64,000 bases of DNA from NCBI RefSeq assembly GCF_004023665.1, contig NZ_SAUF01000005.1, forward strand, positions 310,001-374,000, given 5' to 3'. Each line of letters starts with the position of its first letter. Position 1 is the first letter of the stretch. The position numbers were made by a program, and so were the translations under genes. The stretch comes from Afifella aestuarii. Its GTDB lineage: Bacteria > Pseudomonadota > Alphaproteobacteria > Rhizobiales > Afifellaceae. Positions 36,721 through 44,836 of this stretch are shown piece after piece. The notes below the pieces were generated by a model that did no database searches, was not told the DNA's origin, and saw only the letters and a program-made list of their open reading frames with translations.

Positions 36721-37759
36721 GCAACGTCTGGCCACACCCGCCGATCACGCCGCCTGTCGCGAGCTCATTCGCACGGGCTCGCGCACTTTTTTTGCGGCAT
36801 CGCTTCTTCTCCCTCCGGCGGTGCGCGCGCCCGCTTATGCGCTTTATGGCTTCTGCCGCCTTTCCGACGATGCCGTGGATCTGTCGAACGGCAAGGCGGA
36901 GGCGCTCGACCGTCTGCGTGCCAGGCTCGATGCGGCCTATGCGGGCCGCCCCGCGGCCGTTCCTGCGGACCGTGCCTTTGCCGAGATGGTTCTTTGCTAT
37001 GGCCTGCCGCGTGCTCTGCCGGAAGCGTTGCTCGACGGTTTTGCTTGGGACGTCGAGGGGCGCCGTTACGAGACGATCGGCGAACTCAACGCTTATGCAG
37101 CACGTGTCGCCGGCACGGTCGGCGCCATGATGACGGTGCTGATGGGCGAGTGCGATTATCCGGTCCTGGCGCGCGCCTGTGATCTCGGCGTTGCAATGCA
37201 GCTCACCAATATCGCCCGCGATGTCGGCGAGGATGCGCGCGCAGGCCGTATCTATCTGCCGCTCGAGTGGATGCACGAGGCTGGCATCGATCCCGATCTC
37301 TGGCTGGATAACCCGACATTCTCTCCCGAGCTCGGCAGCGTCATTCAACGGCTCCTCGATTATGCCGACGTGCTTTACCTGCGTGCTGCGAGCGGTATCG
37401 CACGGTTGCCGTGGCGATGCCGGCCCGCCATCAGGGCTGCGTGTTATCTTTATGCCGAGATCGGACGTGAGCTGGAGCGCAGGGGACTCGATTCGGTGTC
37501 GAGCCGCACCGTCGTTCCCGCCTCCCGAAAGGCCTTTCTGCTTGCGTGCTGCGCGGCCGGTCGATCGGCACAGGAGCATCTGGTGTTCGCACCGCTTCCG
37601 GAGACACGCTTCCTTGTGGAAGCGGCCGCTGCCTCGTCAGCCTATCCATTCCGGGATATGCCGGTGCGGCGGCGTGGCTTCGGCGAGCAGGCAGAATGGG
37701 TGATCGACCTCTTCGCTCAGCTCAACGAGAGGGAAGCGACGGGCCGTATTCGCCTCTAG
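36701..37759 (+). CDS. crtB: Phytoene synthase CrtB
   Basis: A 352-residue phytoene synthase that joins two GGPP molecules. Both Asp-rich Mg-binding motifs are present: LSDDAVDLS and ARDVGEDARAGRIYLP. ATG 36701 lies inside the 3' end of crtI (20-base overlap), so translation is probably coupled. Its C-terminal part is slightly longer than the core family, ending FAQLNEREATGRIRL. It is followed 39 bases on by a small membrane-protein gene. Confidence 0.95.
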   Translation: MLPHWPEQRLATPADHAACRELIRTGSRTFFAASLLLPPAVRAPAYALYGFCRLSDDAVDLSNGKAEALDRLRARLDAAYAGRPAAVPADRAFAEMVLCYGLPRALPEALLDGFAWDVEGRRYETIGELNAYAARVAGTVGAMMTVLMGECDYPVLARACDLGVAMQLTNIARDVGEDARAGRIYLPLEWMHEAGIDPDLWLDNPTFSPELGSVIQRLLDYADVLYLRAASGIARLPWRCRPAIRAACYLYAEIGRELERRGLDSVSSRTVVPASRKAFLLACCAAGRSAQEHLVFAPLPETRFLVEAAAASSAYPFRDMPVRRRGFGEQAEWVIDLFAQLNEREATGRIRL

Positions 37760-37798
37760 GGCAGCTGCGGCTGCCCATCTTTGCCTCGGGGGGAGAGC

Positions 37799-37957
37799 AT
37801 GGACGCAACGACGATCGTCCTGACCGAACTCATCTTTTTCTTCGGCGGCGTCCTCGTCTTCGGCATTTGGCAGATCGTTTCGGTGCGTCGCGCGGACAGG
37901 CAAGCAAAGCTTGAGGAAGAGAGCAAGCAGGCACTCGACCGGCGGCCGCCGCGCTGA
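37799..37957 (+). CDS. Small single-span membrane protein (52 residues), unknown
   Basis: A 52-residue frame starting ATG 37799, just after GGGGGGAGAG. One hydrophobic span (about residues 6-27, TIVLTELIFFFGGVLVFGIW) is followed by a basic (RRADRQAK) and charged tail, giving an N-out/C-in prediction by the positive-inside rule. I do not recognise a family. Its ribosome site, codon use and place in the crtI-crtB operon support it as a real gene. It may help carotenoid enzymes at the membrane, or be a small photocomplex subunit. Confidence 0.7.
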   Translation: MDATTIVLTELIFFFGGVLVFGIWQIVSVRRADRQAKLEEESKQALDRRPPR

Positions 37958-38029
37958 GCGATATCGGCCGCTGTTCCCCGCGCGCGCCAGGCCTTTGGTG
38001 AAACCTTCACGAAGAGCAGGGAGAGGAAA

Positions 38030-38140
38030 ATGGGTGAAATGGCATTGTTGCCGTCGCTGACGTTGATGACGCTCGGCGGCCTGATCGCGTTGGCGATTGT
38101 CTTCGTCGTCTACAAAATGAAGAGCCGCCGACCGCGTTGA
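38030..38140 (+). CDS. Very small single-span membrane protein (36 residues), unknown
   Basis: A 36-residue frame, ATG 38030, preceded by AGGGAGAGG. It is almost only a membrane span (about residues 5-28, ALLPSLTLMTLGGLIALAI) with a basic end (KMKSRRPR). It is 72 bases after the 52-residue gene and followed by a terminator-like hairpin, so it closes the crtI-crtB operon. The size is like small RC-LH1 subunits such as the 36-residue LH1 gamma of Blastochloris viridis, but I see no proof of homology. Confidence 0.65.
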   Translation: MGEMALLPSLTLMTLGGLIALAIVFVVYKMKSRRPR

Positions 38141-38154
38141 GGCGCATCGGCAGT

Positions 38155-38185
38155 GCCGGCGACAAGCTCGTCGCCGGCGCCTTTT
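38155..38185 (+). terminator. Probable terminator after the crtI-crtB operon
   Basis: GCCGGCGAC (38155-38163) pairs perfectly with GTCGCCGGC (38170-38178), followed by GCC and TTTT (38182-38185). It lies 14 bases after the last small gene and just before the end of the converging crtC. Confidence 0.7.
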
Positions 38186-38197
38186 CTGCGTTGACGC

Positions 38198-39121
38198 TCA
38201 GCGCAGCCGCGGCATGCGGAAGGGCAGCAGCATCTTCACCCATCTAGTTTTGAAGCGGTCGAGCGACAGGCTTTCGTGCACGGCTTTGACCGGGGCGCCT
38301 GCCAGATGCGTCGCCACGAGAGAGCGGGTGTAGAACGGCGTGTCCTCGAACGTGTCGAGCACGCGCGCCTCGCTGCCGACTTCGCAATGCGTGCTGCGCG
38401 CAACGCGCCAAAGTGTCCAAGGCAGCGGAGCGGGGGCGGGAACGTCGAAATCCCGGGCATTGCCTTCACGGTCGAAGAGAAGCGCCAGGGTCTTGTTGCC
38501 TCCGCGTCGCCGCTGCATGTCGTAGAGGATCGCAGCGCCTTCCGGATGCGCGGAGCGCGACCAGTCCCACTGGCGAAAACCGTCTTCCAGCGGTTCGCTG
38601 CCCCAGTTGGAATCAAGATACGCCTCGCCCTGCCAGACGCGCGACGGCTTTTCCATCGCCACCTCTGCATGGCCGCAAGGTCCGATAGGCCACCAGAAAT
38701 GCTTGCCCGCTTCGTCGAGCTGATAGGGGCCGGGAGTGACCGCATGCGGGGTGATTTTCACCGTACCCTTGAGGCTTGTGGGGATCGGCACCGTGGTCTC
38801 GTCGATTCGAATCGTGAGCGTTTGCCCGTCCCACGAAAGCGCGCTCGGTCCGATGACGAGTGCATCAGGACCCTGCTGCAGGCGTCCGCGGCCGCGTTCG
38901 GTAAGCGACCAGCGCTTGCCGCCGTCGCCGTACAAGGCGACGTTCAATCCGCAATGATCTCTGGGATCCGTCTCGCCGCGGTCCCGCGCCCAGGCGTAAT
39001 AAGGTGAGAAGACGGAGCCGATGAAGGCGATGATGGTCAGCCCCTGGCGACCATCCTCGCTCAGCGCATCGATGTACCACCAGCGATAGCCGCGGGGCGG
39101 GACCGTTGTGTCGAAGCACAA
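38198..39121 (-). CDS. crtC: Hydroxyneurosporene synthase / carotenoid 1,2-hydratase CrtC
   Basis: A 307-residue CrtC, which adds water to the terminal double bond of neurosporene or lycopene. The N-terminal VPPRGYRWWYIDALS and SPYYAWAR region and the later HFWWPIGPCGHAEV, DSNWGSEPLEDGFRQWDWSR are CrtC hallmarks. The frame is open much further upstream, but that part lies antisense-free inside crtD in another frame and is unconserved. The best start is TTG 39121, giving a 61-base overlap with the 3' end of crtD. It converges with the small membrane-protein genes. Confidence 0.9.
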   Translation of the reverse strand: MCFDTTVPPRGYRWWYIDALSEDGRQGLTIIAFIGSVFSPYYAWARDRGETDPRDHCGLNVALYGDGGKRWSLTERGRGRLQQGPDALVIGPSALSWDGQTLTIRIDETTVPIPTSLKGTVKITPHAVTPGPYQLDEAGKHFWWPIGPCGHAEVAMEKPSRVWQGEAYLDSNWGSEPLEDGFRQWDWSRSAHPEGAAILYDMQRRRGGNKTLALLFDREGNARDFDVPAPAPLPWTLWRVARSTHCEVGSEARVLDTFEDTPFYTRSLVATHLAGAPVKAVHESLSLDRFKTRWVKMLLPFRMPRLR

Positions 39122-40602
39122 TCGTCCATCAGGCTCGTGGCGGCGATCTTGCCCGACAGCGCCGCCATCGGAACGCCCGCTCCCGGATGCACGCTGCCCC
39201 CGGCCAGATAGAGCCCTTTCAGCTTCGTTCGCGCCCCCGGCCTCTCGAACGACGCCTTCCATCCGTGTGACGCCTGTCCGTAGAGGGCTCCCCCCGTCGC
39301 CGGGAAAAGCTGATTGAATCCCTGCGGCGTCGTGATCACCGTCGCCTCTGCGCTGTGTTTGATCGTCAGGCCGCATTTTTCCATGAGTTGGAACGTCTGT
39401 GTCTCGCATGCCGCGATCTCGCTGTCGGTGAGGGGCGCGCTGTCGCCGCGCGCTGGTGCGTTGATGAGGCAAAACAGGCGCTCAGGTCCAGTCGCGACAG
39501 AGGCCGCGCTGTCGTCGCGATCTTGAGCGCAGAGATAGGCTGTCGGAACGTCTGGCGGACGTCCGGCTTTAAAAATGCGCTCGAACTCGCCCTCGTAATC
39601 GTTTGAAAAGAATACGTTGTGGCGAATGAGTGGGAAGCCCGCTGCCTCCGCCGTCATCGCCCAGGTGATGGCAGAGAGGGAGCGTTCGGCCGAGGCCGGG
39701 AGGCTGATGGCGCGGCGAGAAGCCTCACCGCCGAGCCCTGCCGCAAGCGCTGCGACATCTCCGTTGAAGATGACGGCATCGGCTTCCAGGCGTTCGCCCG
39801 ACGCAAGAGCGACCCCTGTTGCTCTTCCTCCGGCGGAAAGGACTTCCGTGACCGTTTCTCCATAGAGGAACTGCGCGCCCTTGGCCTCCGCGAGGCGGGC
39901 GAAGGTTTCCGCCACTTCGTGCATGCCGCCATCGACCAGCCACACGCCCTCCTGTTCGACATGGGCGATCAGCATCAAGGTGGCGGGTGACGAAAACGGC
40001 GAGGAACCGCAATAGGTGGCGTAACGGCCGAAGAGCTGCTTGAGGCGCGGATCTTTGAAGTAGTCACCGAGTGCTTGCCACATTGTCGTGAACGGGCTGA
40101 TCTGCATGAGCCCCGGCAGGCCGAAGAGACCGACACCGCGAACGAGACTTTCGACGCTCGGCCGCGGCGTGCGGATGAAAGGTTCGTCGAGCGTTTCGAA
40201 GATGCGTTTGGCCCGCTTGCAAAAGCGGCGATATCCGCGCCCTTCTTCGGGGCCGGCAAAAGCTGAGATCGCTTCGGCGCTTTCGTCGATGTCGGCGAAG
40301 AGGTCGAGACGCTCCTCTGCGCTCCAGGCGTGACGGGCGAGGATCGATAAGGGTTTAAGCGAAAGCGCATCGCCGAGACTGACACCGGCATCTGCGACGA
40401 TCTCCTCGAAGAGACCTCGCATCGTGAACACGGTCGGACCTGCGTCGATCCGGCGGCCTCCGGCTGCGACTTCTCGCATCTTGCCGCCAGGCGCGTTTTC
40501 TTTATCCACGACCGTCACGGCGCAGCCTTTGGCAGAGAGGATGAGGGCCGCCACAAGGCCCCCGATCCCGGCCCCGACGATCACCACCCGTTCGCTGCCC
40601 AC
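39061..40602 (-). CDS. crtD: Hydroxyneurosporene/methoxyneurosporene desaturase CrtD
   Basis: A 513-residue FAD-dependent desaturase of the CrtI superfamily, distinguished from CrtI by its place with crtC. It introduces the 3,4 double bond in spheroidene or spirilloxanthin synthesis. The Rossmann motif VIVGAGIGGLVAALILSAKG and C-terminal GGSVHPGAGVPMAALSGKIAA (partly) are seen. It starts at ATG 40602, 110 bases from crtE, with which it shares a PpsR-type site. Confidence 0.93.
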   Translation of the reverse strand: MGSERVVIVGAGIGGLVAALILSAKGCAVTVVDKENAPGGKMREVAAGGRRIDAGPTVFTMRGLFEEIVADAGVSLGDALSLKPLSILARHAWSAEERLDLFADIDESAEAISAFAGPEEGRGYRRFCKRAKRIFETLDEPFIRTPRPSVESLVRGVGLFGLPGLMQISPFTTMWQALGDYFKDPRLKQLFGRYATYCGSSPFSSPATLMLIAHVEQEGVWLVDGGMHEVAETFARLAEAKGAQFLYGETVTEVLSAGGRATGVALASGERLEADAVIFNGDVAALAAGLGGEASRRAISLPASAERSLSAITWAMTAEAAGFPLIRHNVFFSNDYEGEFERIFKAGRPPDVPTAYLCAQDRDDSAASVATGPERLFCLINAPARGDSAPLTDSEIAACETQTFQLMEKCGLTIKHSAEATVITTPQGFNQLFPATGGALYGQASHGWKASFERPGARTKLKGLYLAGGSVHPGAGVPMAALSGKIAATSLMDDCASTQRSRPAAIAGGTSMR

Positions 40603-40648
40603 CGCGACATTTACTCCTACATGACTTTGTTGACTTCAGGCTAGCATC

Positions 40649-40666
40649 TGTCCATCGTAATTGACA
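40649..40666. promoter_or_regulatory. PpsR/CrtJ-type site between crtD and crtE
   Basis: TGTCCATCGTAATTGACA is a perfect TGT-N12-ACA and TGTC-N10-GACA site. It lies 46 bases from each start codon of the divergent crtD and crtE genes, so one bound repressor could block both promoters. Confidence 0.82.
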
Positions 40667-40712
40667 CTCCCTGTGACAATAGGGACTTACAGACAGCGCG
40701 AAGGGGGGCGTT

Positions 40713-41585
40713 ATGGAAGCCTTGGTCCGCATCGAGCAGGCGCTCGACATGGCTGTGGCCTATGCCGAAGCACCAGGGGCCCCGCCACAATTGGCGCAGG
40801 CGATGCGCTATTCTGTGTTTCCGGGCGGCGCACGTATCCGTCCGCGGCTTTGTCTTGCTGTTGCGCATGCCTGCGGTGACGACGAGCCTGATCTTTCCAA
40901 TGCGGCAGCGGCTTCGATCGAACTCTTCCATTGCGCGTCGCTTGTTCACGACGATCTTCCTTGCTTCGACGATGCAGAATTGCGGCGTGGCCGTCCTTCG
41001 GTCCACCGTGCCTTCGGCGAGCCGCTGGCGGTTCTTGCTGGCGACGCTCTCATCGTTCTTGCTTTTGAGACGCTGGCGCGGGCAGGAGCCTGCGCCCCTC
41101 AGCGGCTCGCCGGTCTCACTTTGACGCTCGCCCGCTCGGTCGGCATGCCGACCGGAATTATCGCCGGTCAGGCGTGGGAAAGCGAGCCGCGGGTGTCTGT
41201 CTCCGATTATCAGCGGGCGAAGACGGGGTCGCTCTTCGTGGCCGCGACCGCGGCGGGCGCTCTCGCCGCAGGCGCCGATCCGGCGCCGTGGCGCGCGCTC
41301 GGTGATCGCCTTGGGGAGGCCTATCAGGTCGCCGACGACATCGGTGATGCGGTCGCTGCCGAGGAAGACAACGGCAAGCCGGTCGGGCGGGATATTGCTT
41401 TGGGGCGCCCGAGTGCGGTCGTTCAGCTCGGTCTCGCCGGAGCCATGGAGCGCCTGCGTGATCTCGTGAAGGGCGCGGTCGCCTCGATCCCGGAGTGTCA
41501 GGGGTCCGACGAGCTCAAAGCGCTCGTGATGTCGGAATCGACACGGCTCGTACCGAAACAGCTCTCCGATCGCGTCGCCGCCTGA
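40713..41585 (+). CDS. crtE: Geranylgeranyl diphosphate synthase CrtE
   Basis: A 290-residue trans-prenyltransferase. The first Asp-rich motif is in HDDLPCFDDAELRRGRPSVH and the second in YQVADDIGDA. It makes GGPP for CrtB and for the bacteriochlorophyll tail. ATG 40713 follows AAGGGGGGCG. It is the first gene of the crtEF-bchCXYZ-puf superoperon and is divergent from crtD. Confidence 0.95.
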   Translation: MEALVRIEQALDMAVAYAEAPGAPPQLAQAMRYSVFPGGARIRPRLCLAVAHACGDDEPDLSNAAAASIELFHCASLVHDDLPCFDDAELRRGRPSVHRAFGEPLAVLAGDALIVLAFETLARAGACAPQRLAGLTLTLARSVGMPTGIIAGQAWESEPRVSVSDYQRAKTGSLFVAATAAGALAAGADPAPWRALGDRLGEAYQVADDIGDAVAAEEDNGKPVGRDIALGRPSAVVQLGLAGAMERLRDLVKGAVASIPECQGSDELKALVMSESTRLVPKQLSDRVAA

Positions 41586-41624
41586 GCCGGCGAAAAAATC
41601 GAAGGCAACCGGGTCGGCCGCAAG

Positions 41625-42770
41625 ATGAAGGCCTCGAAACTGCGCGCATCGGTACTCGACCGGGTCTACGCCCTGCGGGACCGTCTGGTTGGGAGCAAGG
41701 AATTTCGCGAGCGTGCCTCGCGCAATCTCCTGACGCGCCCGGTTGCGCAGCACAATGCGCGTTCGCTTTTCGATCTCTGCGCGGGGTTCGTTTATTCGCA
41801 GGTTCTTTTCGCCTGCGTGCGGCTCGACCTGTTTCGGATTCTTTCCGAGGGGCCCCAGGATCTCGCAACGCTCGCCAGACGGTTGAAGCTTGAGGAGAGC
41901 GAGGCGCGCCGGCTTTTGCGGGCGGCCGCGTCTTTGGGGCTCGTCTCCGTTCGCGGCGAGGCGCGTTACGGTCTTGGCACCCTCGGCGCTGCCATGCTCG
42001 ACAATCCGGGTGTTGCCGCGATGGTCGAGCACCATGCGCATCTTTATGCCGACCTCGCGGATCCGGTGGCCCTGTTGCGGGGCGACGCGCAGGAGAAGCG
42101 GCTTGCGCGATACTGGGCCTATGCCGAGGCCGACGATCCGCGCGCTCTGCCAGCGGAAGCGATCGACGAATACACAGCCTTGATGGGCGCCTCGCAGGCT
42201 ATGATCGCCCAGGAGGTGCTGGCGACGAATGCGCTCGCCACACGGCGGCGTCTCCTCGATGTCGGCGGTGGCGACGGCACTTTCCTGATGGAAGTGGCGA
42301 AGCGGGTTCCCGATCTTCAGTTGATGCTGTTCGATCTGCCGAGCGTCGCTGCCCGTGCCGAAGCGCGCTTCGCCCAGGCGGGGCTGGGCCAGCGCGCCGC
42401 CGCCGTCGGAGGGGATTTCCTGCGCGAACCTCTGCCGCTTGGTGCCGATGTCATTTCGCTCGTACGCATCTTGCACGATCATGACTATGCGTCGGTGATG
42501 ACGCTTTTGCGCGCCGCGCACGCTGCGTTGCCACGCGACGGCATGCTGTTGATCGCAGAACCGATGGCCCCGGTACCGGGCCGGGATGCCGCTGCGGAGG
42601 CTTATTTCGGCTTCTATTTGCTCGCCATGGGCAGCGGTCGGCCGCGCGCGGTCGGCGAGCTTCAGGCCATGTTGCGGGAGGCGGGTTTTGCGCGTTCTCA
42701 GCAGCTTGGAACGCCGACCCCGGTCTTGGCGCGCGCTTTGGTCGCCTTCCGTGATGGGGCGACTGTGTAA
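41625..42770 (+). CDS. crtF: Hydroxyneurosporene O-methyltransferase CrtF
   Basis: A 381-residue SAM-dependent methyltransferase. The SAM motif is RLLDVGGGDGTFLMEVAK, preceded by a winged-helix dimerisation domain (LATLARRLKLEESEARRLL). It methylates the 1-hydroxyl groups of carotenoids to give methoxy end groups, so with CrtC and CrtD the route leads towards spirilloxanthin. Its TAA stop (42768-42770) lies inside the left arm of the inverted repeat that precedes bchC. Confidence 0.94.
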   Translation: MKASKLRASVLDRVYALRDRLVGSKEFRERASRNLLTRPVAQHNARSLFDLCAGFVYSQVLFACVRLDLFRILSEGPQDLATLARRLKLEESEARRLLRAAASLGLVSVRGEARYGLGTLGAAMLDNPGVAAMVEHHAHLYADLADPVALLRGDAQEKRLARYWAYAEADDPRALPAEAIDEYTALMGASQAMIAQEVLATNALATRRRLLDVGGGDGTFLMEVAKRVPDLQLMLFDLPSVAARAEARFAQAGLGQRAAAVGGDFLREPLPLGADVISLVRILHDHDYASVMTLLRAAHAALPRDGMLLIAEPMAPVPGRDAAAEAYFGFYLLAMGSGRPRAVGELQAMLREAGFARSQQLGTPTPVLARALVAFRDGATV

Positions 42771-42810
42771 ATCTAGCTTGACGTATTGATGGGTCAAGCT
42801 AGACTTACAC
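42765..42810. promoter_or_regulatory. Inverted repeat with two PpsR-like sites before bchC
   Basis: An 18-base arm (42765-42782) and its near-perfect complement (42793-42810, one mismatch) flank a 10-base spacer. Each arm holds a PpsR-like site that misses the consensus by one base: TGT-N12-ACG at 42766-42783, and TGT-N12-ACC on the other strand at 42792-42809. Both contain TCTAGCTTGAC. The bchC promoter is a known PpsR/CrtJ target in Rhodobacter. As RNA the repeat could also form a strong stem. Confidence 0.65.
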
Positions 42811-42863
42811 TCCATAAAACGCGCCAAAACAGAAGCGTGAACACACATTTAGGAGAGGCCGGT

Positions 42864-43802
42864 TTGAACACTCTCGCCGTCGTTCTGGAACAGCCTGAGC
42901 ATCTTGCTCTTAAGGAAGTCGCGCTTGTGACGCCTGGCGCGGACGACGTTGTCGTGGATGTGGAGTGGAGCGGCATCTCGACGGGTACGGAGCGTTTGCT
43001 CTGGTCGGGGCGGATGCCGGACTTCCCGGGCATGGGATATCCGCTGGTCCCCGGATACGAATCCGTTGGACGGGTGAGCGATGCAGGCGAGGGGGCTCGC
43101 GCCAGAATTGGCGAGCGGGTCTTCGTGCCGGGGTCGCGTAGCTTTGCCGACGTACGCAGTCTTTTCGGTGGCGCCGCCAAGCGGCTGATCGTGCCGGCGG
43201 CGCGGGCCATCACCATCAAAGAAGATCTTGGCGAGCGGGGGACGTTGCTTGCTCTGGCCGCGACCGCATATCACGCGATCGCGGCCGAAGGGGCGAGAAA
43301 GCCGGATCTGATCATCGGCCACGGCGTTCTCGGACGTCTTCTGGCGCGCGTCACAGTGGCGCTCGATGCCGAGCCGCCCGTTGTCTGGGAGCGCAACGCC
43401 GAACGCGCAGAAGGTGCACTCGGCTATGTCACCATCGATCCGGAAAAGGATGTTCGGCAGGATTATCGCGCGATCTATGACGTGAGCGGCGATTCGACGA
43501 TCTTGGATCGGCTGATTGCGCGTCTTGCTCCCGGCGGTGAGATCGTCCTCGCCGGTTTCTATTCCGCACCGCTGTCTTTCACCTTCCCGCCGGCATTCCT
43601 GCGCGAGGCGCGACTGCGCGTCGCGGCCGAATGGCGCGAGCCGGATCTGGTGGCGGTCAAGGAATTGGTGGAAACGGGGCGCCTGTCGCTCGACGGTTTG
43701 ATCACGCATCGCTGCCCGGCGCAGGACGCCGACGGCGCCTATCGAACCGCATTTGGCGATGCCGCCTGTCTCAAGATGATTCTGGATTGGAGAGCTGCAT
43801 GA
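42864..43802 (+). CDS. bchC: Bacteriochlorophyllide a dehydrogenase BchC
   Basis: A 312-residue dehydrogenase of the medium-chain (zinc-type alcohol dehydrogenase) superfamily, oxidising 3-hydroxyethyl bacteriochlorophyllide to bacteriochlorophyllide a. SGISTGTERLLWSGRMPDFPGMGYPLVPGYE (in parts) and the cofactor region IIGHGVLGRLLARV are typical. I chose TTG 42864: AGGAGAGG lies 5 bases upstream and the protein then begins NTLAVVLEQPEHL like other BchC. An ATG at 42786 falls inside the inverted repeat and has no ribosome site. The stop overlaps bchX (ATGA). Confidence 0.93.
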   Translation: MNTLAVVLEQPEHLALKEVALVTPGADDVVVDVEWSGISTGTERLLWSGRMPDFPGMGYPLVPGYESVGRVSDAGEGARARIGERVFVPGSRSFADVRSLFGGAAKRLIVPAARAITIKEDLGERGTLLALAATAYHAIAAEGARKPDLIIGHGVLGRLLARVTVALDAEPPVVWERNAERAEGALGYVTIDPEKDVRQDYRAIYDVSGDSTILDRLIARLAPGGEIVLAGFYSAPLSFTFPPAFLREARLRVAAEWREPDLVAVKELVETGRLSLDGLITHRCPAQDADGAYRTAFGDAACLKMILDWRAA

Positions 43803-44812
43803 CCCTTGACGTCAACGCGCCAGGCCCCAACCGCCGTGGAATGCAAGACTATCTGCGGGACGAGGCGGCGATCGAGCCTGATCCGGTTGCGACGGGTCCC
43901 GTAACGCGCGAGACCCAGATTATCGCCATCTATGGAAAGGGCGGCATCGGCAAGAGTTTCACGCTCGCCAACCTCTCGTACATGATGGCGCAGCAGGGGA
44001 AGAGGATTCTCCTGATCGGCTGTGACCCGAAGAGCGACACGACCTCGCTGTTGTTCGGTGGGCGCGCCTGCCCGACGATTATCGAGACCTCGGCGGTCAA
44101 GAAAGCCGCCGGTGAAGAGGTCAAAATCGGCGACGTCTGCTTCAAGCGCGACGGCGTCTTCGCCATGGAACTCGGCGGTCCGGAAGTCGGGCGTGGCTGC
44201 GGCGGTCGCGGCATCATCCATGGCTTTGAGCTTCTGGAAAAACTCGGCTTCCACGATTGGGGGTTCGATTACGTCCTGCTCGATTTCCTGGGCGACGTGG
44301 TTTGCGGCGGCTTCGGTCTGCCGATTGCGCGCGACATGTGCCAAAAGGTCATCGTCGTCGGCTCCAACGATCTGCAGTCGCTCTACGTCGCCAACAACGT
44401 CTGCAATGCGGTCGATTACTTCCGCAAACTCGGCGGCAATGTCGGCGTGGCCGGCATGGTGATCAACAAGGATGACGGGACCGGGGAGGCGGCCGCCTTT
44501 GCCGAAAAGGTCGGCATCCCGATTCTTGCCGCCATCCCTGCGGATGAGGACATCAGGCGCAAGAGCGCTGCTTATCAGATCGTCGGACGCCCCGGTACGC
44601 AATGGGCGCCGCTTTTCGAAGGGCTCGCGACCAATGTCGCCGAGGCACCTCCGATGCGGCCGGATCCGCTCAGCCAGGAGGATCTTCTCGGTCTCTTCAA
44701 GAGCGACGAGGTCGGGCGCGACGTGGTCTTGGAGCCAGCCACCATGGAAGACATGTGCGGCAAAGCTGCCCAAGAGAAACCGTCGCTCGAAGTGATATAC
44801 GACACAGTGTGA
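43799..44812 (+). CDS. bchX: Chlorophyllide reductase iron protein BchX
   Basis: A 337-residue NifH-like ATPase that donates electrons to BchY-BchZ. The P-loop is [17 protein letters not shown], with cluster cysteines in GRGCGGRGI and [11 protein letters not shown]. The chlorophyllide reductase makes the bacteriochlorin ring. ATG 43799 overlaps the bchC TGA; the frame is open further upstream only as a shadow of bchC. Confidence 0.96.
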   Translation: MTLDVNAPGPNRRGMQDYLRDEAAIEPDPVATGPVTRETQIIAIYGKGGIGKSFTLANLSYMMAQQGKRILLIGCDPKSDTTSLLFGGRACPTIIETSAVKKAAGEEVKIGDVCFKRDGVFAMELGGPEVGRGCGGRGIIHGFELLEKLGFHDWGFDYVLLDFLGDVVCGGFGLPIARDMCQKVIVVGSNDLQSLYVANNVCNAVDYFRKLGGNVGVAGMVINKDDGTGEAAAFAEKVGIPILAAIPADEDIRRKSAAYQIVGRPGTQWAPLFEGLATNVAEAPPMRPDPLSQEDLLGLFKSDEVGRDVVLEPATMEDMCGKAAQEKPSLEVIYDTV

Positions 44813-44836
44813 CAGCCGTCTTGGGGGGCTAAGACG

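Noticed and set aside
40672-40691. A second TGT...ACA pair next to the crtD/crtE site
   Set aside because: The spacing is 14 bases, not 12, so it does not fit the PpsR consensus; it may still be a weak helper site.
40641-42848. A minus-strand frame open for about 735 codons opposite crtE and crtF
   Set aside because: Covers certain genes and the crtD/crtE promoter; composition is not protein-like.
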